NCBI GenBank assembly: GCA_025464445.1 | Contig: JAODLY010000054.1 | Coordinates: 1-41,730 of the forward strand | Source of the DNA: Rhodoglobus sp. | GTDB lineage: Bacteria > Actinomycetota > Actinomycetes > Actinomycetales > Microbacteriaceae | Length of the DNA: 41,730 bases | Reading direction: 5' to 3' | Shown: piece after piece, positions 7,654 to 15,134 of the stretch | Numbering within the stretch: position 1 is the first letter of the stretch | Layout of the letters: every line of letters begins with the position of its first letter | Made by a program: the position numbers and the translations under genes | Notes under the pieces: model-generated | Told to the model about the DNA's origin: nothing | Database searches by the model: none | Seen by the model: the letters and a program-made list of their open reading frames with translations, nothing else

Positions 7654-8712
7654 CTACTTGACGCCGTACGTTGCGCACGCGGCCGCGACGGCAGAGGTGC
7701 AGATATCGGCAGCCTTCGCGTCGCCAGCCGTCACAACTGTCTCGACCTTGTCAGGTCCGACGTTGATCGGGACAACAGCCACGTAGGGGGTGCCATCGGC
7801 GAGCTTCTTGTCGACGGTGGGCTTGTCACCCTTGAGCAGGCTGATGGCGAGGTCGGAAGCGGCCTTTGCCTCGAGCGTGAACGGCTTGTAGACCGTGGTG
7901 GTCTGCTTGCCGAGGAGCACGTTCTGCAGACCGGCGATCGAGGCGTCCTGGCCGGAGACCGGGAGGGTCTTGCCGTTCTTGTCCAGGACCGCGATCACAG
8001 CGGCGGCGTTGGTGTCGTTGGCAACCCAGACGGCGTCGATGTCGCCACCGAGCGAGGTGTAAGCCTGCTCGAAAGCGGTACCGGCGGTTGCGCCATCCCA
8101 GGTGCCGGGGGTCTCGAAGACCGGCTTGATGCCAGCTGCAGCCATGACAGCGTCAGCGCCATCGTGGAACATCTTGGCGTTGCCGTCCTTGGGGTCTCCA
8201 CCGACGTACACGACCTTGGCGGTTGCCGGGTCCTTGCCAGCGGCCTTCAGGCCGTCCAGGATGGCCTGGCCCTCGAGCCCACCAACAGCCTCGTTGTCGA
8301 AGGACACGTAGTAGTCCGCGCCAGTGATCGGGCGGTCGTACGCGATAACCGGGATGCCCTGCGCCTTAGCCTTGGCGGCAACCTGGACACCAGCGCTGTT
8401 GTAGTCGACCAGGATCATGACGCCACAGCCCTTGGCGAGCTGCTGGTCAGCGATGGTCGCGTACTTGGACTCGTCACCCTGTGCGTTCTGGATGTCCGAA
8501 GCGAAGCCAGCGTCGGTGAACGCCTTCTCGAGAGCGGGGCGGTCACCCGACTCCCAGCGCGGCGACGACGCCGTGTCGGGAAGGATGATGCAGGCGCGTG
8601 CTGCGGCTGAATCAGTCGAGCCGGAGCCGGAGCCTGCAGCCGAACAGCCGGCCAGCAGCAATGCTGACGCTGATGCGAATACAGCGATTGAGATCAATGA
8701 AGACTTCTTCAC
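7654..8712 (-). CDS. Sugar-binding lipoprotein, XylF-like
   Basis: Extracytoplasmic binding protein of the CUT2 importer, 352 aa. The N-terminus is a lipoprotein signal peptide ending in the lipobox LLLAGCS, so the mature protein is anchored by its Cys in the membrane. The body is a periplasmic-binding-protein fold of the XylF/ChvE branch: IPVIAYDRPITGADYYVSFD near residue 105 and the later GQDASIAGLQNVLLGKQTTTVYKP-type segment resemble D-xylose-binding proteins. The GTG at 8712 is chosen because AGGGAG lies just upstream. Xylose or a related aldose is the best guess; no catabolic gene or ROK regulator is adjacent to confirm it. Confidence 0.92.
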   Translation of the reverse strand: MKKSSLISIAVFASASALLLAGCSAAGSGSGSTDSAAARACIILPDTASSPRWESGDRPALEKAFTDAGFASDIQNAQGDESKYATIADQQLAKGCGVMILVDYNSAGVQVAAKAKAQGIPVIAYDRPITGADYYVSFDNEAVGGLEGQAILDGLKAAGKDPATAKVVYVGGDPKDGNAKMFHDGADAVMAAAGIKPVFETPGTWDGATAGTAFEQAYTSLGGDIDAVWVANDTNAAAVIAVLDKNGKTLPVSGQDASIAGLQNVLLGKQTTTVYKPFTLEAKAASDLAISLLKGDKPTVDKKLADGTPYVAVVPINVGPDKVETVVTAGDAKAADICTSAVAAACATYGVK

Positions 8713-9006
8713 GTCACTCCCTTTCTGTGGTGTGAGGCGGAACCCCTCAGGTACCACCGTCAGCTTTGAGCGGTGGCAGATGAAATTGTGCCTGAGTTAA
8801 AAGGTTGAATGGAACAAATCAGCCAATTGGAAGATAACGCTTTGGTAACTGGCTCGCGCGAGCCGCATACTTCCGGGCTTTTTCGCCATTTTCCGAAAAT
8901 CGCTCAGAAAGTGCGTCGCACGCACTCGGGCCGCGAGTTGGCTCCATAGGTTGAATGCTCGCTGGCAAAGGAAAAAGCGGGCACGCCGTTTCGCTGGTGT
9001 TCGACG
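8713..9006 (-). promoter_or_regulatory. Intergenic region with three perfect palindromes upstream of the xylF-like gene
   Basis: A 294-base gap, visibly richer in A+T than its flanks, between a lipoprotein gene and the sugar-binding protein gene, both on the minus strand. It holds GGCTCGCGCGAGCC at 8851-8864, ATTTTC-C-GAAAAT at 8888-8900 and AGTGCGT-CGC-ACGCACT at 8910-8926. A CCACCG/CGGTGG inverted repeat (8754-8759, 8771-8776) would fall in the mRNA leader. These are reasonable repressor or activator sites for sugar control, but no regulator gene is nearby. I cannot place a -35/-10 pair with confidence. Confidence 0.45.
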
Positions 9007-9498
9007 CTAGCGTGCAGCGCCCTTGAGCGTTCCGACGGTGCGGGTGACCGGGTCGAAGACTATGCAGAGGATCTCGCGGTCGCCCTGCGCCCAACTGTCC
9101 ACGGTGGGGTAGTAGTACGAGTACGACAGGGCGGATGTTCCGTAGTCAACCCCGACGAAGGTGTTGAACTGAGCGGTGCAGCCGGCCTCGGCCTGGGTCT
9201 TCACGGCGTCCGGACCGGGGAAGTCCCCGTCGGCCATCGTGATGCTCGCGTAGGCCTCACCGTCGTGCGGCTGCGCGCAGTCGGCCTTGGGCACTGTGCT
9301 GACCTCGCCCTGGGCTGCGCTGTCATTTACACAGTCGCCGACTTTGATCGTGAAAACGTCGGTGCTGCCATCGGTCGACTGCGCGCTCGGCGAAGGATCT
9401 GCTGACCCACCCCCGAGCGGGCTGCACCCAGCGAGGACAAGACCCGCCGCCCCCATGAAGAGCACAGCGAGCGAGCGAGCCAATCGAACGGATGACAA
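9007..9498 (-). CDS. Septum_form-like lipoprotein, copy 2
   Basis: A 163-aa putative lipoprotein: the signal peptide ends in LVLAGCS, followed by a Gly/Ser/Pro-rich linker. The rest resembles the Septum_form domain of actinobacteria, with VFTIKVGDCVND near residue 48, CAQPHDGEAYASI near 74, and SWAQGDREILCIVFDP near the C-terminus. Four cysteines after the lipobox could form two disulphides. The start is a TTG at 9498 by default, since a stop lies three codons upstream in frame; AAGG is about 10 bases before it. It follows its paralogue by 7 bases, so the two are co-transcribed. The family name comes from an actinobacterial annotation; no exact function is known to me. Confidence 0.82.
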   Translation of the reverse strand: MSSVRLARSLAVLFMGAAGLVLAGCSPLGGGSADPSPSAQSTDGSTDVFTIKVGDCVNDSAAQGEVSTVPKADCAQPHDGEAYASITMADGDFPGPDAVKTQAEAGCTAQFNTFVGVDYGTSALSYSYYYPTVDSWAQGDREILCIVFDPVTRTVGTLKGAAR

Positions 9499-9504
9499 CG
9501 TCGG

Positions 9505-9993
9505 CTAACCTTCGCTGCCCTTGAGGGTGCCAGTGACCTGGGCTCCGGACGGGTCGAAGACCACACACATGACCTCGCGATCGCCCGCGTTCCAACTGTC
9601 GAGAGTCGGCGTGTAGTAGCTGTAGTTGTAGCCGGCGTCCTGCTGGTACGGCGCACCGACGAAATCGGTGAAGGCCGGGCCGCAGATCGCCTCTGCCCCC
9701 TGTTTCACCGCGTCATCGCCAGGGAAGTCGCCCTCGGCGAGTGAGCCGCTGAAGTATGCCTCACTGTCGTGCGGTGCGCTGCAGTCGACGATAGGCACCG
9801 TGCTCACTTCGCCGTTGACAGACGCATCGTTGAGGCAGTCGCCCACCTTGATGCTGAAAACGTCGGAACCGCTGGACGGGTCGGCGGTCGTCGGGGTGCC
9901 TCCGCCAAGGAGGCTGCAGCCGGCGAGCGAGATGCTCGCGGCGCTCAGGGTAAGGACAGCCAGGACACGGGTCAAGGATTTGATGCTCGTCAT
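9505..9993 (-). CDS. Septum_form-like lipoprotein, copy 1
   Basis: A 162-aa putative lipoprotein with signal peptide ending in SLAGCSLLGGG, and the same fold as the gene after it: VFSIKVGDCLNDASVNGEVS, then STVPIVDCSAPHDSEAYFSG and SWNAGDREVMCVVFDP. By eye roughly half of the aligned residues match copy 2, including all four non-lipobox cysteines, which indicates tandem duplication. The ATG at 9993 starts the signal peptide directly; an in-frame upstream start at 10098 would add a hydrophilic stretch that breaks it. It is the first gene of a two-gene unit. Confidence 0.84.
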   Translation of the reverse strand: MTSIKSLTRVLAVLTLSAASISLAGCSLLGGGTPTTADPSSGSDVFSIKVGDCLNDASVNGEVSTVPIVDCSAPHDSEAYFSGSLAEGDFPGDDAVKQGAEAICGPAFTDFVGAPYQQDAGYNYSYYTPTLDSWNAGDREVMCVVFDPSGAQVTGTLKGSEG

Positions 9994-10094
9994 GAGGTGT
10001 TCTCGTCTCTCTACTGGGCACTCGAACGGAACGGATCGGATCGAGCCTAGCGAAATACGTCCCTCACAAACCGGTTCATCAGGCAACGGTTTGG

Positions 10095-10895
10095 TCAACG
10101 TCGCGGCGGCGCAGACACCACGGAAATCACCGCGTCATGGAGCAGTCCGTTGGTCGCCAGCGCGCTGCCGTGCCACGGGCCATCCCGCCCGTCGATCGAA
10201 GTGAACCTGCCGCCCGCCTCCTCGATGATCGGGATGAGCGCCGCCATGTCGTACGGCTTGAGATCGAATTCCCCGACGATGTCGAGCGCACCCTCCGCGA
10301 GCAGCATGTACGCCCACATGTCTCCGATCGCACGGGAGCGCCACACCGCACGGGACAGCGCGACGACGTCGTCGAGGCGCCCCTCGTCGTCCCAGCCCTT
10401 CAGGCTGTTGTAGCTGAGCGAGGCATCCGCGAGTTCACGCACCGCGCTCACCGCGATGCGTTTGGTGTCGTGCTCGTCACTCTTCGACCAGGCGCCGTGA
10501 CCGGACGCCGCCCACCAGGTCTTGCCGAGCGCCGGAGCGCTGACCACGCCGACCACGGGAACCCCGTCGATCGCGAGCGCGATGAGCGTGCCCCAGATCG
10601 GCACACCGCGCAGGAAGTTGGCAGTGCCGTCGATCGGGTCGATGATCCATTGCCGAGTGCCCTTGCCCTGGGTGCCGTACTCCTCGCCCAGGATCGAGTC
10701 GTGGGGCCGTGCCGCCTCGATGCCGGAACGGATGCCGCGCTCGACTGCCTGGTCGGCATCCGTGACGGGAGTCCTGTCCGGCTTGGTCGTCACGACGAGA
10801 TCGGCTGCCCTGAAGCGGTCGAGCGAGATGAGGTCGGCCTCGGCCGCGAGGGCGAGGGCGAGGGACAGGTCGTCGCTGAGGGAGTACACGGTCAC
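10095..10895 (-). CDS. hisN: Histidinol-phosphatase, inositol monophosphatase family
   Basis: Probably removes phosphate from histidinol phosphate in histidine synthesis, as actinobacterial HisN does. The 266-aa protein has the magnesium-dependent phosphatase motifs: TPVTDADQAVE near residue 42, ILGEEYG with the metal-binding Glu near 69, DPIDGTANFLRG near 86, and FDLKPYDMAALIPIIEEAGG near 215. The position beside rsgA and aroA matches the hisN-rsgA-aroA order known in Streptomyces. The start is a GTG at 10895, 24 bases after the rsgA stop, without a strong ribosome binding site. An inositol-1-phosphatase role cannot be excluded from sequence alone. Confidence 0.88.
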   Translation of the reverse strand: MTVYSLSDDLSLALALAAEADLISLDRFRAADLVVTTKPDRTPVTDADQAVERGIRSGIEAARPHDSILGEEYGTQGKGTRQWIIDPIDGTANFLRGVPIWGTLIALAIDGVPVVGVVSAPALGKTWWAASGHGAWSKSDEHDTKRIAVSAVRELADASLSYNSLKGWDDEGRLDDVVALSRAVWRSRAIGDMWAYMLLAEGALDIVGEFDLKPYDMAALIPIIEEAGGRFTSIDGRDGPWHGSALATNGLLHDAVISVVSAPPRR

Positions 10896-10919
10896 GACAG
10901 CCAGCGTATCGGCGGGACC

Positions 10920-11990
10920 TTAGCTGCTGGTGCTTCCGAGGGTGGTGATGAGCCGCTGGAAGGAGTCCAGTCGCAGTTTGCCGGTTTCCCCGAGGTCGCC
11001 GGCCTGCACCCGTTCGATGATGTTGCAGTCTGGGGCATCCGGAAGGTGGGTGCAGCCGCGCGGGCAGTCCTTGGCAAGGAGGGCCAGGTCGGTGAACGAC
11101 CTGAGGATGTTGGCGGGGTCGACGTGCCCGAGGCCGAACGACCGCACGCCGGGGGTGTCCACTATCCAGCCGGTGCCGATCCGGTAGGAGACGGTTGACG
11201 ACGAGGTGTGCCGCCCGCGGCCGGTCACATCGTTGACCCGCCCGACTGCGCGGTTGGCGTCGGGCACGAGGGCGTTGACCAGGGTGGATTTGCCGACACC
11301 CGAGTGCCCGACGGCGACCGTCGTGTGCCCCTGGAGGGCCGCGCGGATCGCCTCAAGAGGGAACGCGTCCGAGCGGCTCTCGAATACCCGCAGGTCGAGG
11401 CCGGCGAAGTTGGCGAGGAACTCGGAGGGGTCGGCGAGGTCGGTCTTGGTCACGACGAGGATCGGCGTGATTCCGGCGTCGTAGGCGGCGACGAGGTAAC
11501 GGTCCACGAGGCGCGGCCTCGGCTCAGGGTTCGCCGCGGCAACGACGATGAGCATCTGGTCGGCGTTCGCCACGATGATGCGTTCGACGGCATCCGTGTC
11601 GTCTGCACTGCGCCGTAGCAGCGTCGTGCGCGGCTGGATGCGCACGATGCGCGCGAGGCTGCCCTCGTCGCCGGAGACATCGCCAACGAGGTCGACCCAG
11701 TCGCCGGGAACGACTGAGACCTTGCCCTCCTGCGTCTTATCAAGCGGAGCCTTGCCGAGTTCGCGCGCCTTGGCGGCGACGAGCTGGCGCTCCTCAGGGG
11801 TGTTCTCGTCCACCCACACCCCGTAGCGCCCGCGATCGACGGTGAAGACCCGACCGCTGATCGCATCGGAATGCTCGGGGCGGTTCTTGCTGCGGGGCTT
11901 GTTGCCCTTCGGATTCGGCCGCACCTTCGCGGCCGACTCGTCGTACTCGGAGTACTCCCCGTCGTCCTCGTCGTCGGTAAGCCAGCTCAC
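10920..11990 (-). CDS. rsgA: Ribosome small subunit-dependent GTPase RsgA
   Basis: RsgA acts in late 30S subunit maturation and hydrolyses GTP on the ribosome. The 356-aa protein has an OB-fold segment ([14 protein letters not shown], later GDWVDL) followed by the circularly permuted GTPase motifs typical of the family: G4 VTKTDLA, then G1 GHSGVGKST near residue 220, switch segment GRGRHTSS and G3 DTPGV. The zinc site follows as [14 protein letters not shown]. The GTG at 11990 is chosen because it overlaps the aroA stop as GTGA. The Asp/Glu-rich N-terminal stretch is an actinobacterial extension. Confidence 0.95.
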   Translation of the reverse strand: MSWLTDDEDDGEYSEYDESAAKVRPNPKGNKPRSKNRPEHSDAISGRVFTVDRGRYGVWVDENTPEERQLVAAKARELGKAPLDKTQEGKVSVVPGDWVDLVGDVSGDEGSLARIVRIQPRTTLLRRSADDTDAVERIIVANADQMLIVVAAANPEPRPRLVDRYLVAAYDAGITPILVVTKTDLADPSEFLANFAGLDLRVFESRSDAFPLEAIRAALQGHTTVAVGHSGVGKSTLVNALVPDANRAVGRVNDVTGRGRHTSSSTVSYRIGTGWIVDTPGVRSFGLGHVDPANILRSFTDLALLAKDCPRGCTHLPDAPDCNIIERVQAGDLGETGKLRLDSFQRLITTLGSTSS

Positions 11991-13372
11991 GGCATCGTGA
12001 CGGGGTCCGTGTGGCGCCCGGCGAGCATCGCGGCCCACAGTTCGGGGAACTGGGGGAGCGTCTTGGCCGTCGTGCCGATGTCATCCACTTCGACACCGGA
12101 TGCCACGAGCCCGACGATCGCGCCGGCGGTGGCCATGCGGTGGTCCTCGTATGCAGCCCACGCGGCACCGTGCAGCTCGCGCGGCTGGATGGACAGCCCG
12201 TCGTCGAGCTCGGTCACGGCTCCGCCAAGGCCGTTGAGGTCGGCCGCGAGCGCCGCGAGGCGATCGGTCTCGTGGCCGCGCAGGTGGCCGATGCCCGTGA
12301 TGGTGCTCGGCTCCGCTGAGAGTGCGGCGAGGGCGACGAGCGCGGGCGCGAGTTCTCCGCTGGCGCTGAGGTCGAGGTCGACGCCGCGAACCGGTCCGCC
12401 GCCCGTGACCGTGAGGGCGTGGGCGCTGCGCGTGACCGTTGCGCCGAAACGAGGGAGGAGGTGCTCGAGCTGGGCGCCGACCTGGGTCGTGGCATCCGGC
12501 CAGCCTTCGATAGTCACCGAGCCACCCGCGGCGACGGCGGCCGCCAGGAAGGGAGCGGCATTGGAGAGGTCGGGCTCGATGTCGACGTCCAGCGACTGGA
12601 TCTCGCTGGGCGGCACTACCCACAGGCCCGGCTCGGGGTTCTCGACAACGACGCCGCGCGCCGCGAGGCACGCGATGGTCATCTCGATGTGCGGCATGCT
12701 CGGCAGGCGCTCGCCGGTGTGGCGCAGTCGCAGGCCCCTGGTGAAGCGCGGTGCCGCCATGAGCAAACCGGACACGAATTGGCTCGACGCGGACGCGTCG
12801 ATCTCGATCTCGCCGCCCTCGACCGCGCCCGTGCCGTACAAGCTGAACGGGAGGGCGCCACGACCCTCGTCGGTGACATCCACTCCGAGTTTGCGCAGGG
12901 AGTCGATGGTGGTGCGCATGGGACGTTTGCGCGCGGACTCGTCACCGTCGAAGGCGACCGGGCCGAGCGCGAGGGCCGCGACAGGCGGGATGAAGCGCAT
13001 AACGGTACCCGCAAGGCCGCAGTCGATGGAGCCCCCGCCGAGCTCGCCGGGCGTCACGAGCAGGTCAGGGCCGAACTGGCCGCCGCCCGCCACCTCGACG
13101 ATGGACGCCCCAAGCGTGCGCAGGGCCTCGATCATGAGCGCGGTGTCGCGGGAGTGCAGGGGTGAGCGCAGCAGCGAGGGGCCGTTCGCGAGGGCGGCGA
13201 GCACGAGCTCGCGGTTGGTGAGGCTCTTCGATCCGGGCAGCCGCAGGGTCGCAGCGAGGGGACCCGTGGCGCGCGGGGCCAGCCACGCGCCCGTGCCGAC
13301 GGCAGGCAACGGATCGTCGTCGCCGTACGGGTTGAATTGCGGTTGCGCAGTCCTCGAGATCGCCATCGGCAT
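11987..13372 (-). CDS. aroA: 3-phosphoshikimate 1-carboxyvinyltransferase (EPSP synthase)
   Basis: Joins phosphoenolpyruvate to shikimate 3-phosphate in the chorismate pathway. The protein of about 461 aa shows the expected active-site segments: [17 protein letters not shown] near residue 45, GLAGTVMRF near 120, [33 protein letters not shown] near 270, [10 protein letters not shown] near 345 and [10 protein letters not shown] near 410. The start is uncertain: ATG at 13372, 13366 and 13387 are all in frame; 13372 gives MPMAISRT. The stop overlaps the rsgA start. It is divergent from the sigma factor, with about 67-130 bases between starts. Confidence 0.95.
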   Translation of the reverse strand: MPMAISRTAQPQFNPYGDDDPLPAVGTGAWLAPRATGPLAATLRLPGSKSLTNRELVLAALANGPSLLRSPLHSRDTALMIEALRTLGASIVEVAGGGQFGPDLLVTPGELGGGSIDCGLAGTVMRFIPPVAALALGPVAFDGDESARKRPMRTTIDSLRKLGVDVTDEGRGALPFSLYGTGAVEGGEIEIDASASSQFVSGLLMAAPRFTRGLRLRHTGERLPSMPHIEMTIACLAARGVVVENPEPGLWVVPPSEIQSLDVDIEPDLSNAAPFLAAAVAAGGSVTIEGWPDATTQVGAQLEHLLPRFGATVTRSAHALTVTGGGPVRGVDLDLSASGELAPALVALAALSAEPSTITGIGHLRGHETDRLAALAADLNGLGGAVTELDDGLSIQPRELHGAAWAAYEDHRMATAGAIVGLVASGVEVDDIGTTAKTLPQFPELWAAMLAGRHTDPVTMP

Positions 13373-13404
13373 CCAGAGTATCCGCAACTACCGCACGACG
13401 GCCC

Positions 13405-13430
13405 GGAATAGCGGGGCGGGCAGCGGGGTT
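13405..13430 (+). promoter_or_regulatory. SigR/SigH-type autoregulatory promoter
   Basis: GGAAT at 13405-13409 and GTT at 13428-13430 are separated by exactly 18 bases, the consensus of thiol-stress sigma factors SigR (Streptomyces) and SigH (Mycobacterium). It stands directly before the gene for such a sigma factor, so positive autoregulation is expected. An in-frame ATG at 13440 begins 9 bases after the GTT, about where transcription should start. Confidence 0.8.
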
Positions 13431-13488
13431 GCACCCGGTATGAGCACTGCATTGGCAGAGCGCCCAGGCGCGACAACAGCGAGCGATC

Positions 13489-13502
13489 TAGAATTGGCGC
13501 TG
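13489..13502 (+). promoter_or_regulatory. Second -10 box before the short sigma-factor start
   Basis: TAGAAT at 13489-13494 fits the housekeeping TANNNT -10 pattern and lies 8 bases before the ATG at 13503. No Shine-Dalgarno sequence precedes that ATG. A leaderless transcript for the short form is therefore plausible. No good -35 is visible. Confidence 0.4.
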
Positions 13503-14153
13503 ATGACTACGCCAGCAGAGCCAACGGCCGACCCGACACCAGAGCCGGCTTCAGACCCGCGTGCCCTCTTCGAAGAGCAGGCGCTGCCGTTCATGGATCA
13601 GCTCTATGCCGCGGCCATGCGTATGACGCGCAATCCTGCCGACGCCGCGGATCTCGTGCAGGAGACCTTCGTCAAGGCGTTCCAGGCATTCGGGCAGTTC
13701 CAGCAGGGCACAAACCTCAAGGCCTGGCTGTATCGCATCCAGACGAACACCTTCATCAACAACTACCGCAAGAACCAGCGCAATCCGTACCAGGGCACCA
13801 TCGACGACCTCGAGGACTGGCAGCTCGGCGGCGCGGAATCGGTAACCCAGTCGCTGTCGACTCGGTCCGCCGAAGCCGAGGCCATCGACCACCTGCCGGA
13901 CAGTGCGGTCAAGGATGCGCTCCAGGCAATCCCCGAAGACTTCAGGCTTGCCGTCTATTTCGCCGACGTCGAAGGATTCTCCTACCAGGAGATCGCCGAC
14001 ATCATGAAGACACCCGTTGGCACAGTGATGAGCCGACTGCACCGCGGCCGCAGGATGCTGCGGGAATCCCTTGCCGATTACGCGCGCGACCGAGGAATCA
14101 CGGTCGCCCCCACCACCACTGGAGCGCAGAAAATGTCCAGGAGCACGAAATGA
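13503..14153 (+). CDS. ECF sigma factor of the SigR/SigH thiol-stress type
   Basis: Directs RNA polymerase to oxidative and disulphide stress genes. With the ATG at 13503 it is 216 aa. Region 2 is clear ([40 protein letters not shown], then [20 protein letters not shown]), and region 4 ends in [38 protein letters not shown]. This conserved sequence is that of SigH/SigR rather than a generic ECF. An in-frame ATG at 13440 would add 21 residues and fits the SigR-type promoter at 13405-13430. The stop overlaps the anti-sigma start as ATGA, giving coupled synthesis. The order next to hisN-rsgA-aroA is as in Streptomyces. Confidence 0.93.
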   Translation: MTTPAEPTADPTPEPASDPRALFEEQALPFMDQLYAAAMRMTRNPADAADLVQETFVKAFQAFGQFQQGTNLKAWLYRIQTNTFINNYRKNQRNPYQGTIDDLEDWQLGGAESVTQSLSTRSAEAEAIDHLPDSAVKDALQAIPEDFRLAVYFADVEGFSYQEIADIMKTPVGTVMSRLHRGRRMLRESLADYARDRGITVAPTTTGAQKMSRSTK

Positions 14154-14380
14154 CCGACTGCGGCTGCGACAAAGCCAAGGCGGAGCTCGAGGAGTACATC
14201 CACAACGAGCTGGCCAAACAAGACGCGGCGGATGTCGCGGAGCACATGGCCAACTGCGAAGACTGCACCGGCGAGCACCTCGTGGGCCTCGCCCTCACCC
14301 TCAAGGTGCGCCAGGCGTGCCGGGAGACGGCCCCGCAGGAACTGCGCGACGCCGTGCTGAACCGGCTCGCGAACGCTTAG
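14150..14380 (+). CDS. Zinc-binding anti-sigma factor, RsrA/RshA type
   Basis: A 76-aa redox-sensitive anti-sigma factor expected to hold the preceding sigma factor inactive until its thiols are oxidised. The ZAS motif HXXXCXXC is present as HMANCEDC near residues 32-39. Two more cysteines stand near the N-terminus (TDCGCDK), one of which should complete the zinc site, and another lies at RQACRET near residue 57. Length and position directly after the sigma gene, with ATGA overlap, match RsrA and RshA. The C-terminus lacks the two-cysteine ending of some RsrA proteins. Confidence 0.92.
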   Translation: MTDCGCDKAKAELEEYIHNELAKQDAADVAEHMANCEDCTGEHLVGLALTLKVRQACRETAPQELRDAVLNRLANA

Positions 14381-14390
14381 ATTTCGCGGG

Positions 14391-14416
14391 TGACGATGTA
14401 CACTTGTACATCGTGA
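14391..14416 (+). promoter_or_regulatory. Operator palindrome over the vapB-like promoter and start codon
   Basis: ACGATGTACA at 14393-14402 and TGTACATCGT at 14405-14414 form a perfect 10-bp inverted repeat with a 2-base centre; the outermost T14391/A14416 also match. TACACT at 14399-14404 inside it fits a -10 box 8 bases before the GTG at 14413. The ribbon-helix-helix antitoxin is the likely ligand. Confidence 0.7.
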
Positions 14417-14676
14417 ATCGCACGCAGATCTATCTCAACGAGCATCAGCACGATGCCCTCGCCCGTCTGGCGCACGCGCAGAACACGACGTCGTCCGCTC
14501 TGATTCGTGACGCCATCGACGCCTATCTCGCGTCCCAGCTCACCCCGGCGGATCGACTCGACCGCCTGAGATCACTGGGGCGGCGCTTGACCGCTGCCGC
14601 CAGCCCAAGTGACACGGCCGAGCGTGTGGACGCCCTGCGTACGAAGGATCTTGTGCGCCTAGACTCCCGCCCGTGA
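14413..14676 (+). CDS. Ribbon-helix-helix antitoxin, VapB/CopG-like
   Basis: An 87-aa DNA-binding antitoxin. The N-terminus NRTQIYLNEHQHDALARLA with the following SSALIRDAIDAYL is a classic ribbon-helix-helix fold (one strand and two helices, residues 2-42). The C-terminal half, rich in Arg, Asp and Ala, would bind the toxin. The GTG start at 14413 is chosen because residue 2 onward begins the strand and because the operator palindrome and -10 box end there; no ribosome binding site is present, suggesting a leaderless message. It overlaps the toxin gene as GTGA. Confidence 0.85.
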   Translation: MNRTQIYLNEHQHDALARLAHAQNTTSSALIRDAIDAYLASQLTPADRLDRLRSLGRRLTAAASPSDTAERVDALRTKDLVRLDSRP

Positions 14677-15044
14677 CGGTTCTGCTCGACACCTCGGTAC
14701 TCATCGGCTTCCTGCGCGGTCATCCAGCGGCCGTGGGCGTGGTGTCGTCGTTGAACGTCCCACCACTCTCGAGTGAGATCTGCCGCGTCGAACTGTTCCA
14801 GGGCCTACGGCCTGCTGAGGAAGGGGATGCCGCGGCTCTCGCTTCCCTCATCGAGTGGATTCCCGTGGTCGAGCCGATCGCACTGCGCGCGGCAGAACTG
14901 GGTCGGCGCTGGCGGCCCAGCCACTCGGGCATTGGTGTCGCGGACCTCATCATCGCCGCGACTGTCGAGCTCACCGACTCGCAACTGCTTACGCTCAATG
15001 TGAAGCAGTTCCCGATGGTCGAGGGCCTGCGGCCCGCGTACTGA
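14673..15044 (+). CDS. PIN-domain ribonuclease toxin, VapC-like
   Basis: A 123-aa PIN-domain protein expected to cleave RNA when free of its antitoxin. The acidic catalytic residues are in place: D6 in VLLDTSVLIGFL, E40 in ICRVELFQGL, D91 in GVADLIIAA and D102 near the TDSQLLTLNVKQF end, which also has the usual T-x-N motif. The start GTG at 14673 overlaps the antitoxin stop, and both genes form one coupled unit just after the anti-sigma gene. The RNA target cannot be predicted. Confidence 0.9.
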   Translation: MTVLLDTSVLIGFLRGHPAAVGVVSSLNVPPLSSEICRVELFQGLRPAEEGDAAALASLIEWIPVVEPIALRAAELGRRWRPSHSGIGVADLIIAATVELTDSQLLTLNVKQFPMVEGLRPAY

Positions 15045-15134
15045 ACGCTGCAGCGGCCGGTTCTGGCTCAAACGGTGAAGCTGACCTCGATGAAGTCGGA
15101 CGCACCCCGATCTCGGCGAATCCGATCATCTCCC

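Noticed and set aside
11871-13502. Extension of the sigma-factor frame far upstream
   Set aside because: The frame is open for 544 codons before 13503, but most of it is antisense to rsgA and aroA; only the part from 13440 is plausible.
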